Shown: positions 26,259 through 35,718 of the stretch, piece by piece
Layout of the letters: each line of letters starts with the position of its first letter
Position numbering within the stretch: the first letter of the stretch is position 1
Assembly (NCBI RefSeq): GCF_000379525.1
Contig: NZ_KB902474.1
Coordinates: forward strand, 70,294-134,293
Origin: Lamprocystis purpurea DSM 4197
GTDB taxonomy: Bacteria > Pseudomonadota > Gammaproteobacteria > Chromatiales > Chromatiaceae
Reading direction: 5' to 3'
Length of the DNA: 64,000 nt
Notes under the pieces: generated by a model
Told to the model about the DNA's origin: nothing
Database searches by the model: none
Seen by the model: the letters and a program-made list of their open reading frames with translations, nothing else
Translations under genes and position numbers: made by a program

Positions 26259-26385
26259 CTGGGAGCGGGTGCTCGCCGCCGCCGCGCACTTGCAGACCAT
26301 TTTGCCGGGCGCGGTGCTGGTCGGCGGTACCGCCTCCGCGCTGCATGCGGGGCATCGTTGTTCCCTGCAGAGCCGGCAACGCTAA
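26230..26385 (+). pseudogene. Truncated AbiEii-like nucleotidyltransferase toxin
   Basis: The frame starts MPKPTAPLPDWERVLAAAAH and reaches LPGAVLVGGTASALHAGHR, the beginning of the AbiEii/nucleotidyltransferase fold with its VGGTA motif, then leaves the family and stops at 26385. The catalytic DxD and the C-terminal domain are absent, so more than three quarters of the gene is lost. Confidence 0.65.
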
Positions 26386-26603
26386 ATCGGGGCGGCTGTT
26401 GTGCGGAGAATCGATCGCGCACTTTCGGGACGCTGCGCCGCGCTGGGTGTCAGCCGAGTCGGGACCGCCGTCCTCACACCGACCCGATCCGGCTCATGGT
26501 CCGGCAATAAATCCGTTCGTTCGCGCGAGACTGCCAAGCCGCACTGTCCCCGGAATTCGCTATAATGTACAGACTTCCTGTCCAACTCTCCTCGGGCTTC
26601 GCC

Positions 26604-26882
26604 ATGATCGAAACCACCTACAGCCAGGCGCGCGGGCAACTGAAGACGCTGATGGATCGCGCCGTGGACGACCGCGAGGTGATTATGGTCCGACGCCGCA
26701 GCGGCGATGCCGTCGCCATCATCGCGGCCGACGAGTTGGAGAGCCTGATGGAGACGGCGCACCTGCTGCGCTCGCCGCGGAATGCCGAGCGCCTGCTCGC
26801 CGCGCTGGCCAGTGCCCGCCACGGCGCCGGCGAGCCCATGTCGGTCGAGGCGCTTGCTCAGGCGGTGGGCCTTGAAGATTGA
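26604..26882 (+). CDS. yefM: YefM/Phd-family antitoxin
   Basis: A 92-residue antitoxin: MIETTYSQARGQLKTLMDRA, then the Phd/YefM DNA-binding fold REVIMVRRRSGDAVAIIAAD and a helical toxin-neutralising tail ending AVGLED. A TATAATG promoter-like element lies about 40 bp upstream (26561-26567). The stop overlaps the toxin start. It represses its own operon together with YoeB in characterised homologues. Confidence 0.85.
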   Translation: MIETTYSQARGQLKTLMDRAVDDREVIMVRRRSGDAVAIIAADELESLMETAHLLRSPRNAERLLAALASARHGAGEPMSVEALAQAVGLED

Positions 26883-27225
26883 GCCGCCGCGGCTCGCCGT
26901 CTTTCAGCCGGGTTTCATTGAGGATTTACAGTACTGGGTCACCACCGATCGCCGCACGGCAAAACGCCTGCTGGATCTGGTGCAGGCGGTGTTACGAGAG
27001 CCCTACTCGGGTATCGGCAAACCGGAGCCGCTGAAATATCTGGGCGGGGACGTCTGGTCGCGCCGCATCACCGCGGAGCACCGCTGCGTCTACCTGGTCA
27101 AGCATGACCGCGTCGAGTTTCTTCAAGGGCGATTCCACTACGAGTGCAGCACCGCGGATTCTTCAACCAGGCCCAACGGAGACCGGATCGATGTCCGACA
27201 CCGCGCCGATCAATACCCCGATTGA
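26872..27225 (+). CDS. yoeB: YoeB-family mRNA interferase toxin with C-terminal extension
   Basis: A 117-residue RelE-superfamily ribosome-dependent mRNA interferase. From the TTG at 26872 (inside the antitoxin's last codons) it reads MKIEPPRLAVFQPGFIEDLQ, with YSGIGKPEPLKYLGGDVWSR RITAEHRCVYLV and QGRFHYE. The catalytic Glu, Arg, His and Tyr (equivalents of E46, R65, H83, Y84) are all present. Homologues end at the HY(E) motif; here 26 extra residues follow because the frame is not closed there, overlapping the next gene start. The tail next to the catalytic His-Tyr may impair activity. Confidence 0.75.
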   Translation: MKIEPPRLAVFQPGFIEDLQYWVTTDRRTAKRLLDLVQAVLREPYSGIGKPEPLKYLGGDVWSRRITAEHRCVYLVKHDRVEFLQGRFHYECSTADSSTRPNGDRIDVRHRADQYPD

Positions 27226-27360
27226 ACGTTACTGTCTCGACGATTACCGGCGCTGGGAGGGCGACTGGGAGCTGATTCGGGGCATGCCGCTGGCGATGGC
27301 GCCCTCGCCCGGTGTCGAACACCAGCGGGTCGCACGGCGTCTGCTGCGCCAGTTCGTTGT
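27191..27360 (+). pseudogene. Uma2-family (DUF820) endonuclease, 5' fragment
   Basis: The first 55 codons (MSDTAPINTPIERYCLDDYR, WELIRGMPLAMAPSPGVEHQ, RVARRLLRQ) match the N-terminus of Uma2-type PD-(D/E)XK endonucleases. Family similarity then ends; the open frame continues to 27622 only as the shadow of the following S1 gene. The catalytic core is missing. Confidence 0.65.
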
Positions 27361-27500
27361 GGTCGCGCTGACCGCACCCCAAGCCCCCCAAAAGGCGCAT
27401 CCGCCGGATACCGGGGTATACTGCGGCATAGCCGCGAGTCCCGCGGCACAGTCCGGGGCCTGTCGCCCCCTACCCGGTCCCCGCGTTTTAGAGCACAGTG

Positions 27501-28736
27501 ATGTCCAGTTCCGAGAGCTTCGAAGACCTCCTCAAACAACACGACCAGTCCCGGCCCGCCAAACAGGGCGAGCCGAAGGTGGGCGAGATGGTGCGCGGCA
27601 CCATCGTCTCCATCGGCGATGACTTTGCGTTCATCGACCTAGGCGGTAAGACCGAGGGGCGGATGGAGGTGTCGGTGTTGCGCAACCCCGAGGGCGAGAT
27701 CACCGCCGCGGTGGGTGATGCGGTCGAGGCGGCGGTCACCGGCAAGGACCCGGACAGCGGCTTTCTGCTGCTCGGCAGTCAGCATGGGCACAAGTATCAC
27801 GGTCTGGAGGAGGTGCGGCAGGCCTACAGCCAGGGCCTGCCGGTCTCGGGTCAGGTGACCGGATCGATCAAGGGCGGGGTGGAAGTCCAGATCGCCGGGA
27901 TGCGGGCGTTCTGCCCGGCCTCGCAGATCGACATCCGCTTCGTCGAGGATCTGTCGGAGTTCATCGGCCAGAAGCTCGACTTTCGCGTTACCAAGATCGA
28001 GGGTGGCCGGCATCCGAATCTGGTGGTCTCGCGTCGCGCCATCCTGGAAGAGGAGCAGCGGATTCGCGCCGAGCAGACACGTGCCAACCTCAAAGAAGGC
28101 GCGATCCTGCCGGGCACGGTCACGACCCTCAAAGACTACGGTGCCTTCGTGGACATCGGCGGCATCGAGGGCATGATCCATATCAGCGAACTCGCCTTCG
28201 GCCACATCAAACACCCGAGCGAGGTGCTGCACCCCGGTCAGGCGGTCGAGGTCGCGGTGCTGCGGATCGAGCCCGCCACCGACGGCAAGGGCCGCCCCAA
28301 GATTGCCCTGTCGATCCGTGCCCTGTCGCGCGACCCTTGGGCGGATGCGGCGGAGAGCTTCCCGGTCGGCACCCGGGTGCGCGGCACGGTGAGCCGCCTG
28401 CAGCCCTTCGGCGCCTTCATCGAGTTGGCCGCGGGCGTGGATGGCCTGGTGCATATCAGTGAATTGGGCGCCGGTCGGCGGGTCAATCACCCGAGCGAGG
28501 TGCTGACTGTCGGCGACAGCGTCGAGGCGACGGTGCTCGGGGTGGACCTGGAGCGCAAGCGCATCAGCCTGACCCTGGATGCCGACAAGCAGACCGAGGG
28601 GGTACCCGACGCGCGTCAATACGCCCCGCCGAAAGCCCAGGCCAAGGGCGGCGCCAAGCCGGCCGAGCCGGCGCCGGAAAAGACCATGGGCAGCTTCGGC
28701 GCGCTTTTGCAGGAGAGCCTGAACAAGCGGCGGTGA
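27501..28736 (+). CDS. S1-domain RNA-binding protein (RpsA-like)
   Basis: A 411-residue protein with four S1 OB-fold repeats at about residues 27-95, 110-180, 195-270 and 285-355. The last two are most typical (LPGTVTTLKDYGAFVDIGGI EGMIHISEL and GTVSRLQPFGAFIELAAGVD GLVHISELG). It is shorter than ribosomal S1 (six domains) and resembles the family of S1-like proteins in proteobacteria and cyanobacteria that bind RNA with unknown targets. The C-terminal 50 residues are disordered and Ala/Lys/Pro-rich. The ATG at 27501 directly follows a GTG; MSSSESFEDLL is the conserved start. Confidence 0.85.
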   Translation: MSSSESFEDLLKQHDQSRPAKQGEPKVGEMVRGTIVSIGDDFAFIDLGGKTEGRMEVSVLRNPEGEITAAVGDAVEAAVTGKDPDSGFLLLGSQHGHKYHGLEEVRQAYSQGLPVSGQVTGSIKGGVEVQIAGMRAFCPASQIDIRFVEDLSEFIGQKLDFRVTKIEGGRHPNLVVSRRAILEEEQRIRAEQTRANLKEGAILPGTVTTLKDYGAFVDIGGIEGMIHISELAFGHIKHPSEVLHPGQAVEVAVLRIEPATDGKGRPKIALSIRALSRDPWADAAESFPVGTRVRGTVSRLQPFGAFIELAAGVDGLVHISELGAGRRVNHPSEVLTVGDSVEATVLGVDLERKRISLTLDADKQTEGVPDARQYAPPKAQAKGGAKPAEPAPEKTMGSFGALLQESLNKRR

Positions 28737-28778
28737 GTGTCGGCGCGGTGCGTCCATCGAACACGGGGAATCGTTTCC

Positions 28779-29225
28779 ATGTCTGCCTCCTTGTACGATC
28801 AAGACCTCTATTCCTGGGCGATGCAGACCGCCCGGCAGGTGCGCGAGCACCGGTTCGCTGAGATCGACTGTGTTCACCTTGCCGAAGAGCTGGAGTCTAT
28901 GGGCAAGACCGAACTGCGCGCGCTGGAGAGTCGGCTCGTCGTATTGTTGGCGCATCTGCTGATATGGGAACATCAGCCGGGCAACAGGACCAAGAGTCGG
29001 CGGTGGACCTTGATCGAGCAACGCAAACGTATCGGCCGGCTACTGGACGACAGCCCCAGTCTGAGGTCAAAGCTTCCCGATCTGATCGCGGATGCCTACG
29101 ACAGCGCGCTGCGCTGGGCAGCGGATGAGACCGGCATGGAGGAGGGCGATTTTCCGCCTGCTTGTCGGTATTCGATCGAACAGGTGATGGATACGGGATT
29201 TTATCCGGACACGGTCATCAGCTAA
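28779..29225 (+). CDS. DUF29 family protein
   Basis: A 148-residue helical DUF29 protein: SASLYDQDLYSWAMQTARQV, then IDCVHLAEELESMGKTELRA and LLIWEHQPGNRTKSRRWTLI. These proteins are abundant in cyanobacteria and purple bacteria, often in many copies, with no established function. The ATG at 28779 is the natural start. About 190 bp without features separate it from the convergent large ATPase gene. Confidence 0.85.
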   Translation: MSASLYDQDLYSWAMQTARQVREHRFAEIDCVHLAEELESMGKTELRALESRLVVLLAHLLIWEHQPGNRTKSRRWTLIEQRKRIGRLLDDSPSLRSKLPDLIADAYDSALRWAADETGMEEGDFPPACRYSIEQVMDTGFYPDTVIS

Positions 29226-29418
29226 ACGGGCCTGGCCATCTCATTCGAGTCGTGCTAATGGCGCACGGATGTACCGACCCTCGCTCATGCACTGCGGCCG
29301 CGGCGTGGTGTCGGCCCTGAGTAGAGCCGCGCCGGAATCTCATTAAGCGCGCTCAACAGCCGCCCTTGAAGGCGAACGCCGGTGTCTGCTCCCGCATGAC
29401 CGTCCTGATTGAGATCGC

Positions 29419-32400
29419 CTACTCCGCCGCTGGGCTTGGGGTACGCACCACCAGGCTGGTCCGGCTTTGCTGCAGGAGCTTGCGATGTCGCGCCACCAGC
29501 GGAGTTTCGATGCGGTACTGGGAGGGCCGATTGGTCCTCCGCGCAATCAGGCTGGGCGCCTGGCGGCGCATTGAGTCGAGGCGCCGGACCAGTTCCTCCT
29601 CCGACCACTCCACGCCCTTTCGCCGCAGGTGCCGGTGGATGTCCTTGACGCACACGAACGCCGTACCCGTCTGAAGCGCCGCGAGGGCATCCAATACCGC
29701 CAAGTCGTTGCGATCCCGGATGGTCTCCACGATGTAACTAAACGGTTGGGCTTTAGGGATGACCTTCTGTTCCATGACGTGCACAACGTCCGCCTCGGTG
29801 GCCACCAGTTCTCCCTCCTGGACGATCTGCTCGAACAGTTCAAAGCAGACGAGTTGCAGCAGGTAGGGATGACCGCCAGTCTCCGCGATGATCCGCTTTT
29901 GGGCCAACGTGGTGACCTCGTAATGGGGATCCGCGAGATCGGCGATCAGGCGTTTCGCGGCGTTAGGACCTAAACGTCCAAGCTCGACAAGCAAGGCGAG
30001 ACTGAACAAGCGGTTGTCTGGCCCCTCAATGTGGCGCCGTACGACGTCGGTGACTCCGGCCAGCACGAAACTCACCGAGCGCGAGGCAAGCAAGACCGCC
30101 CGGATAGCCGCGATCACATCATCCGGCAGTTCGACATCCGACTGCTCGCGCCGGCGCTCCTCGGCCACCAGAACTTTTTCCAGCTCGTCCAGCAGTACGA
30201 GAAGACGCTTCCCAGATCCACCGACAGCCTTGTCGACTGTCGCCATGAATGCCTCGAATGCCTTGTGCGGAGCAGCGGACAGCGCCGCCGCGCTCGGCGC
30301 CTGGATTTCCCGAAGACCCTTGTCTCTGAGGCCGCAGAGGATCGGATCGATCAGATAAGCGCGATAGAAGGCCCCGATATCGCGGAAATCCCCCGCCGAC
30401 TGGAGGTCGGAGAATACGCAGACATAACGGTCCTTGATTGCGGGGTGCTCCCGTAGGTGGTTCAGTACCGTGGTCTTGCCGATGCGCCGCTCGCCCAGCA
30501 CCAGGACAATGTTGTCTTGGCGCTCCCCAATGAGTCGGCGCACGATCTCCTCCACCTTCTCCTGGCGCCCGAAGATCCGGTCGATATCCGTGATTGCCCC
30601 GCCAACCACATAGGGGTTCACGGGCTTATCTTTCAGCGGTGTCTGCGGGGCGACCGCGAAGCGCGCACGCTCGCCATGCACCTCGACCGGCAGGGTGACG
30701 CCCTCGGTGGCGTCCCACTGATTCACGGTGATCAACAAGGTCACGGGTCCGCCCAGGTCCGGAATGCGTGTATAGCGAACCGCGATCTCGGCCGTGTTGT
30801 CGGGCTTGAGTCGACCGATTGCAGCGGGCCGCTCGAACAGGCCGACGGCCTGGTTGTCCTGTTGGTCCACCCCCGGCTGGACCCGGACCCGGCGCAAGAT
30901 GTCTGCCCCCCTGAGATAATGCAGGCGCAGCACCACCCGCTTGCGCGACGACAGCCCTTGTTTGCCCGCCACCAGTTGCACCGCGACGCGCGGTACGGGC
31001 GAATCGGTGAGGGCGGTAACCCGCGACTCCAGCCCGTCTCGGGCCGCTTCCGCCAGACCCGATTCGTCGCTCTGAGGGTGCAGTACCCGCAACGCCTCTT
31101 CGCAAAGGCGTCGCGTCTGGCGTCGATCGCGTCCGGCGGTTTCCCCTCGCCGGGATAGGTCCCTGAGCGCCTCGCCCGCCACACTGTCCGTGCCCTCGCC
31201 AAGTCCCGACATCAGGGTGGCGATCACCGCGAGCACCCGGCCCGGCAGCTCCGGAAAGTCGGACGCAAAACCGCGCACCAGGTCTTGGAGGGCGACGGGA
31301 TGCGACCCAAGATAGTCCCAAAGGTGCTCGCGCAGAAAGAGGTCCATGGCCTCGGTGGTCATGGAAAGAAGAATGTGGGCAAGGTCGGGGAACAACTCCC
31401 GGTCGTCCATCACGCCGAGGGCTAGGCGCCCGAGGTCGCTTTGAAACAGCGCCGCGAGATTCCGCGGGAAGATGACTGCCTCGCGGTCTTCCTTTGGGCT
31501 GAAGGCTAATGCGGTGCAAAGCAGCAGGCCCCAGGCACAGTCCTGACGCCACCGCCCACGCTCAGGCTCCAGCAAGCCCCGTACCGGGCGCATGGCCCAG
31601 GTGTAGGCATCTCTAAAGAACACCAGGGCATCGTGCGATTCGCCCGCCATCAAGCGCTGCTTGGCACTGATCGCCAGATAGGCGCCCCTCGCGACTTCCG
31701 CATCCGCGGTTTGAGTCTGTTCCGGCCCAACTTTGACGAAGGCCAAGGCTTGCGCGGCCAAGTCGGCTAACCGCTCCGGATTCCAATCCCACCCTGGCGG
31801 ATCGCCCAATTCTTTCGGGAAGGACTCCGGCGCCGCTTGGGTACTCGGCGCATCGAGCGCCAACTGCGCAATGGTCGATAACCGGACGGGCGGAGCTTGG
31901 GCCGGGGCCGGACTCGCGGACGTCGGCGTCGGTCTCGGCTCGACGACTCCCCCCTGGGCCAATTGCTCCAGTTCTTCCAACGCGTTCTCGGCCGGGCCAA
32001 CGGCCCGCTGCTCCAGGTGCTTTCGGATCTCGCCTTGCAGGCACAGCGCACGCGCTTCGATCCCAGCGCTCAGCGATTCCATGCTGAGGACCTTGCCGAT
32101 GGCCTGGGCGCTACGATGACGGACGACGCCAAGCCGCTGGTCCAGATCCCTGTCCCTCTCGCGGGCGGAGTGCTCCGCCTCCTCCAGCCAAAGAGTGAGG
32201 TACTCGCGTTGCTCGTTTACCGTGGCGTGATCGGAGGGGTCAATGCCCGCGAGGCGATCAAGATTGGCCCTGGTCAATTCTTCCAAGCGGCCGGGTAGAC
32301 GCCGAAGTCCTGCCTCGATATCGGCGAGCGCCTTGTCGATCTCCTCCATGAGTTCTGGGTTGCAATCTTGGTCAGCGAAGCGCTGCCTATCCTGCGTTGC

Positions 32401-32733
32401 CCGACCGATATCTTTCTCGATTTGTTCTCGCCACTCCGACCAAAGGCGCGGAAAGCGTAAAGCGACGTCCAAACCTTCGACTTGTGCAGAGGAAAGCGTG
32501 GAGGAAAGGTTGACGAGACACCGCGCCGCCTCGGAGAAGGATCGCCGTTCCAGAAATCCGTCAGCCGCAGAGACGTAGTCGCGGATACCGGCGCTCCATG
32601 CGACGAGGTCGTCGAGAAACGTCTGGAGGTCTTGTCGCGCCGTCCCGCCTAACCTGACCAGGAGTGGATCGATACGCAGTAGGCTCAGGGGCGGCGGGGC
32701 CGCTTCAAGCCAGTTGGGACAGTCGCTGCTCAT
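29419..32733 (-). CDS. Large STAND-like AAA ATPase, fourth gene of an unknown NTPase operon
   Basis: A 1104-residue protein. Residues 1-270 are helical and probably coiled; residues 300-720 form an alpha/beta region with no recognised domain. From about 725 there is an ATPase module: DIDRIFGRQEKVEEIVRRLI, P-loop GERRIGKTT (about 745-753), Walker B LLVLLDELEKV (about 840-850) and a sensor region with RHIEGPDNRLFSLALL. A winged-HTH-like tail (FVCVKDIHRHLRRKGVEWSE EEL) follows. This is the STAND/AAA_14-like layout used by signal-transducing and antiphage NTPases. Its ATG overlaps the upstream gene's stop by four bases. No effector domain is evident by eye. Confidence 0.8.
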   Translation of the reverse strand: MSSDCPNWLEAAPPPLSLLRIDPLLVRLGGTARQDLQTFLDDLVAWSAGIRDYVSAADGFLERRSFSEAARCLVNLSSTLSSAQVEGLDVALRFPRLWSEWREQIEKDIGRATQDRQRFADQDCNPELMEEIDKALADIEAGLRRLPGRLEELTRANLDRLAGIDPSDHATVNEQREYLTLWLEEAEHSARERDRDLDQRLGVVRHRSAQAIGKVLSMESLSAGIEARALCLQGEIRKHLEQRAVGPAENALEELEQLAQGGVVEPRPTPTSASPAPAQAPPVRLSTIAQLALDAPSTQAAPESFPKELGDPPGWDWNPERLADLAAQALAFVKVGPEQTQTADAEVARGAYLAISAKQRLMAGESHDALVFFRDAYTWAMRPVRGLLEPERGRWRQDCAWGLLLCTALAFSPKEDREAVIFPRNLAALFQSDLGRLALGVMDDRELFPDLAHILLSMTTEAMDLFLREHLWDYLGSHPVALQDLVRGFASDFPELPGRVLAVIATLMSGLGEGTDSVAGEALRDLSRRGETAGRDRRQTRRLCEEALRVLHPQSDESGLAEAARDGLESRVTALTDSPVPRVAVQLVAGKQGLSSRKRVVLRLHYLRGADILRRVRVQPGVDQQDNQAVGLFERPAAIGRLKPDNTAEIAVRYTRIPDLGGPVTLLITVNQWDATEGVTLPVEVHGERARFAVAPQTPLKDKPVNPYVVGGAITDIDRIFGRQEKVEEIVRRLIGERQDNIVLVLGERRIGKTTVLNHLREHPAIKDRYVCVFSDLQSAGDFRDIGAFYRAYLIDPILCGLRDKGLREIQAPSAAALSAAPHKAFEAFMATVDKAVGGSGKRLLVLLDELEKVLVAEERRREQSDVELPDDVIAAIRAVLLASRSVSFVLAGVTDVVRRHIEGPDNRLFSLALLVELGRLGPNAAKRLIADLADPHYEVTTLAQKRIIAETGGHPYLLQLVCFELFEQIVQEGELVATEADVVHVMEQKVIPKAQPFSYIVETIRDRNDLAVLDALAALQTGTAFVCVKDIHRHLRRKGVEWSEEELVRRLDSMRRQAPSLIARRTNRPSQYRIETPLVARHRKLLQQSRTSLVVRTPSPAAE

Positions 32734-35690
32734 GGCTCACCTAGGCCGAACGCCTCGGAGACATGCCGATAGGCGCCGTTGGCACCTCCGGCGGCATCGC
32801 TCGCGAACCAGGCCGCCAGCTCGCGAAATGCCTCCTGCCGCTGGCGCTCCTGCTCCAGGACAGTGCGAATCGATGCCCCGGAGGGCGCCGCGGCCGCAAG
32901 TTCCTCCATCGCCTCCGTCATATTTCGAAAGCCCGCAATCAAATTGGTTGCGGCGGCCCCATCGGGCTGTTTGAGGTGTTTGCCGTTGGTCCGGAGTGTT
33001 TTACCGGTCGCACGGATCCAGCCCTCGGCCTCCGGGGCCGCGGAAACGAGGGCGAGTTGACCTGGCTTTCCCGGCTCGTCGAGCAACGCCTCGTACCGAG
33101 GCTCCCATTCGTCTCTGAACGCCTGGGCGAAATGAGGGCTGCCGTCCCATGCGCCATAAACGCTGACGTTCATCAGTCCTTCCACGCGCTCGCTGAGGCC
33201 TGCAAGGCTGGTTGCCAGGGCCTCCTGGTGTGTTTCCCCACGCTCCACGCGCTGCAGCCAGTCGTAAACCGACTCCGGGAGGTCACTGGGGCGTCGGTTG
33301 TGCAACAGGTCGGTGACCACCACCCGTCGCGCGTCCTCACCGATCGGTGCGCCGCGCTCGAATCCGGCCAGCAGCGCCGCTACCGCGAGGCCCGGGCGGC
33401 TTTGACACAGGGCGCCAAGGAAGTCAGGTTGCACGATCAGCGCTTCGATGTCCGAGATCAGCCCGTTACTGGCCAGTAAGGCGATATAGCGCGCTGCCAG
33501 GTCCGCCAACCAGTCTTCAGTTGCTGCATCGGGATTGCGTTGCCGGAACGCGCAGGCGGCGATGAACGCCTCCGCCACGTACCCCTCGTCGGCCAGTCCG
33601 CGCAGAAAGGACCCCATCAGGTCCGGCGGCGACTTGGCGGCTCGGACATAGAGCCATTTTGCCAACAGGTCGCGACTGGCGCCGGGCGTCGGGTCCCCGG
33701 CCAATCGCTCCATCGCCCCCGCGACGACCGGGTCATCGCCCCGCTGCTCAAGCAAGCGCCGCAGCGCCGCGTGGGATTGTTGACCAGCCCTGAAGTCATC
33801 GGCGACCACATCGACCAGCTCATTGAATTTATCTGTTCCCACTTCGGCGACGCGCCGGAGCTGACCCCGCGCGTCGAGATCGCAAGGCCATTCCGGAGTG
33901 CGGGTGCCGTCGCTGCACAACAGGGCGTGCCAATCACGAGCCCATAGCTCGAATCCGATTTCGACGAAGCAATGAAGCTCCTCCTCGCGTCGCTCCGCTC
34001 GCTGCTCCGCAGAGGTCAACATACAGAGTAGGTCGTAGGCATTCCAATGGATCGGCTCTGGGTAGCCGTCGGGCCGATCGCCGAGGAGGGGCAGGAGCAA
34101 CCTGAGTGCGTTCCAGAGCTGATTCGGAAGGCTCGGGTCTACAAGATCGCCATCCTCCTGCAAGCGGGCGAGCCGATCCTCAAGCCATTGCCGCCGGCTG
34201 GCCGGCTCCGGTATAACCCGCTCAAAGTCCTTGGGGCGCAGGCGGCGTTCCCGAAGCAGATGGTCCAACGAGTCGCGCCGCAGATGCGACTCGATAGCCC
34301 CGAGTTGGGCCTCGATCTCTTCGAAGGTCTCGCTCCGGGCTGCAGTGGTCAGCGCCGCCAAGTGCCCCGTGATCGTCTCAGGGTCGGCAACACTGGCGGC
34401 GGTCAGGCGCCCGGTCGCCTGCTCGAACCAGCGGTCAATCCAAGCGTCGGCGCACACTTCGGCCTGGCGCCGAACCTCATGAAGGAACGAGTCGAGGTCC
34501 GTCAGGCGCTCCGGGAGGGGAGGGAACGGGACTGAATCGCCATCCTCAGCCAGACGACCGAATAGATCGCACGCTTTGTGATAGGCGGCATGTGCGCCCC
34601 GAAGGAGGTCGGCAAGCGCATGGGCCTGGGGTAGGAAATCCCCAATGATACCGTTCCGGATTTTCCCCCAGGGGTCGAGCAGTTGCCGAATCTCGCCAGC
34701 TAAGCGGTCGACAGCGGCGAACAATTGCCCTGGGGCCAGGCCTTGCTCCGCGGCGGGCGGCCCCAGTGCCTCGTCCTGGGTACCTTTGGCAATCGCGAGC
34801 TTTTCCAGGCGATCCACGAAGCGTTCGTAGGCCCGAGAAAGGTAAGTAGACTGCGCCGTGGTCGAACCGACGACGATGGGTTCGCCGTAGGCAATTTCAG
34901 GGTCATAGGGCACGCGGTCGAACAGGTCGATCAACAATTCGCCGAATCCCGTGAGCTGACGAGTTGCATACTCCAACATTCGGTTGCGCTCGTCTCGGGA
35001 ACCGACCTCTTCTACCCGCGACGGAAGCAAGAAAACCTTTTGTAAGCGGGCGTCCTGGCCGGCCTTAGAGCGGTAGGCATCGACGGCGCGTGCAATGCGC
35101 TTGGCGCCATCGATCCCCTGGGCGTGGAGGGCGAACAGCACGACCAGGACGTCGGGCAGTTGGGCGGTACAGATGCTCCCGATGTCCGTGAGGCCGGTAC
35201 GGCTGTCGATCAATACAAAGTCAGGCCGCGGAGTGCTGTCGTCCTCGCCAACGAGCGCTTCGCGCACGTACTCCATGAAGGCGTAGCCCTGGCGGTCGGC
35301 ATAGAACTCCTCCCAGGGGAAACTGGCTACCCGTTGCGGATAGCCCTCGTCCAGGCACCCGGCGGGGAGAAGCCGCAACGAGCCGCAGTGTCGCTCGCGG
35401 GCAGAGTGGTCCACGGGCATCAGCAGGCCCCGTATGTCGGGTGGGATGCTGCCGTCCTGCCATTGCTCTGTGAGGATATCGATCAGGCCGGGGCGACTCG
35501 CGAGATCCTGGTCGGAGAGAGCCACTCCTCCCGCGTTGGACTCCGTGAAATAGGTGTGCAATCCCGGGCTCTCGAGGTCCATGTCGACCATGACGACATC
35601 GCGACCTCGGTTCGCCAGGGCGACGGCAGCGTTGGCAAGCAGTTGCGTCCGGCCGACCCCGCCCTTGTATGAATAGAAGGTGATGACCAT
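32730..35690 (-). CDS. KGGVGR-variant ParA/MinD-like ATPase with large helical C-terminus
   Basis: A 986-residue protein. The start is placed at 35690 because the SIMIBI ATPase begins there: MVITFYSYKGGVGRTQLLAN, where residues 9-15 form a deviant Walker A motif with Arg in place of the usual Lys, then VVMVDMDLESPGLHTYF and FVLIDSRTGLTDIG (A' and B motifs). The ATPase covers about 260 residues; the remaining 700 are helical and resemble repeat or sensor scaffolds in large conflict proteins. KGGVGR variants are recurrent in bacterial NTP-dependent conflict cassettes. It is translationally coupled to the STAND gene and lies 28 bp after the 242-residue gene. Confidence 0.8.
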   Translation of the reverse strand: MVITFYSYKGGVGRTQLLANAAVALANRGRDVVMVDMDLESPGLHTYFTESNAGGVALSDQDLASRPGLIDILTEQWQDGSIPPDIRGLLMPVDHSARERHCGSLRLLPAGCLDEGYPQRVASFPWEEFYADRQGYAFMEYVREALVGEDDSTPRPDFVLIDSRTGLTDIGSICTAQLPDVLVVLFALHAQGIDGAKRIARAVDAYRSKAGQDARLQKVFLLPSRVEEVGSRDERNRMLEYATRQLTGFGELLIDLFDRVPYDPEIAYGEPIVVGSTTAQSTYLSRAYERFVDRLEKLAIAKGTQDEALGPPAAEQGLAPGQLFAAVDRLAGEIRQLLDPWGKIRNGIIGDFLPQAHALADLLRGAHAAYHKACDLFGRLAEDGDSVPFPPLPERLTDLDSFLHEVRRQAEVCADAWIDRWFEQATGRLTAASVADPETITGHLAALTTAARSETFEEIEAQLGAIESHLRRDSLDHLLRERRLRPKDFERVIPEPASRRQWLEDRLARLQEDGDLVDPSLPNQLWNALRLLLPLLGDRPDGYPEPIHWNAYDLLCMLTSAEQRAERREEELHCFVEIGFELWARDWHALLCSDGTRTPEWPCDLDARGQLRRVAEVGTDKFNELVDVVADDFRAGQQSHAALRRLLEQRGDDPVVAGAMERLAGDPTPGASRDLLAKWLYVRAAKSPPDLMGSFLRGLADEGYVAEAFIAACAFRQRNPDAATEDWLADLAARYIALLASNGLISDIEALIVQPDFLGALCQSRPGLAVAALLAGFERGAPIGEDARRVVVTDLLHNRRPSDLPESVYDWLQRVERGETHQEALATSLAGLSERVEGLMNVSVYGAWDGSPHFAQAFRDEWEPRYEALLDEPGKPGQLALVSAAPEAEGWIRATGKTLRTNGKHLKQPDGAAATNLIAGFRNMTEAMEELAAAAPSGASIRTVLEQERQRQEAFRELAAWFASDAAGGANGAYRHVSEAFGLGEP

Positions 35691-35718
35691 GGGATAGGGT
35701 GAAGGCGCAGGTGTGGCG

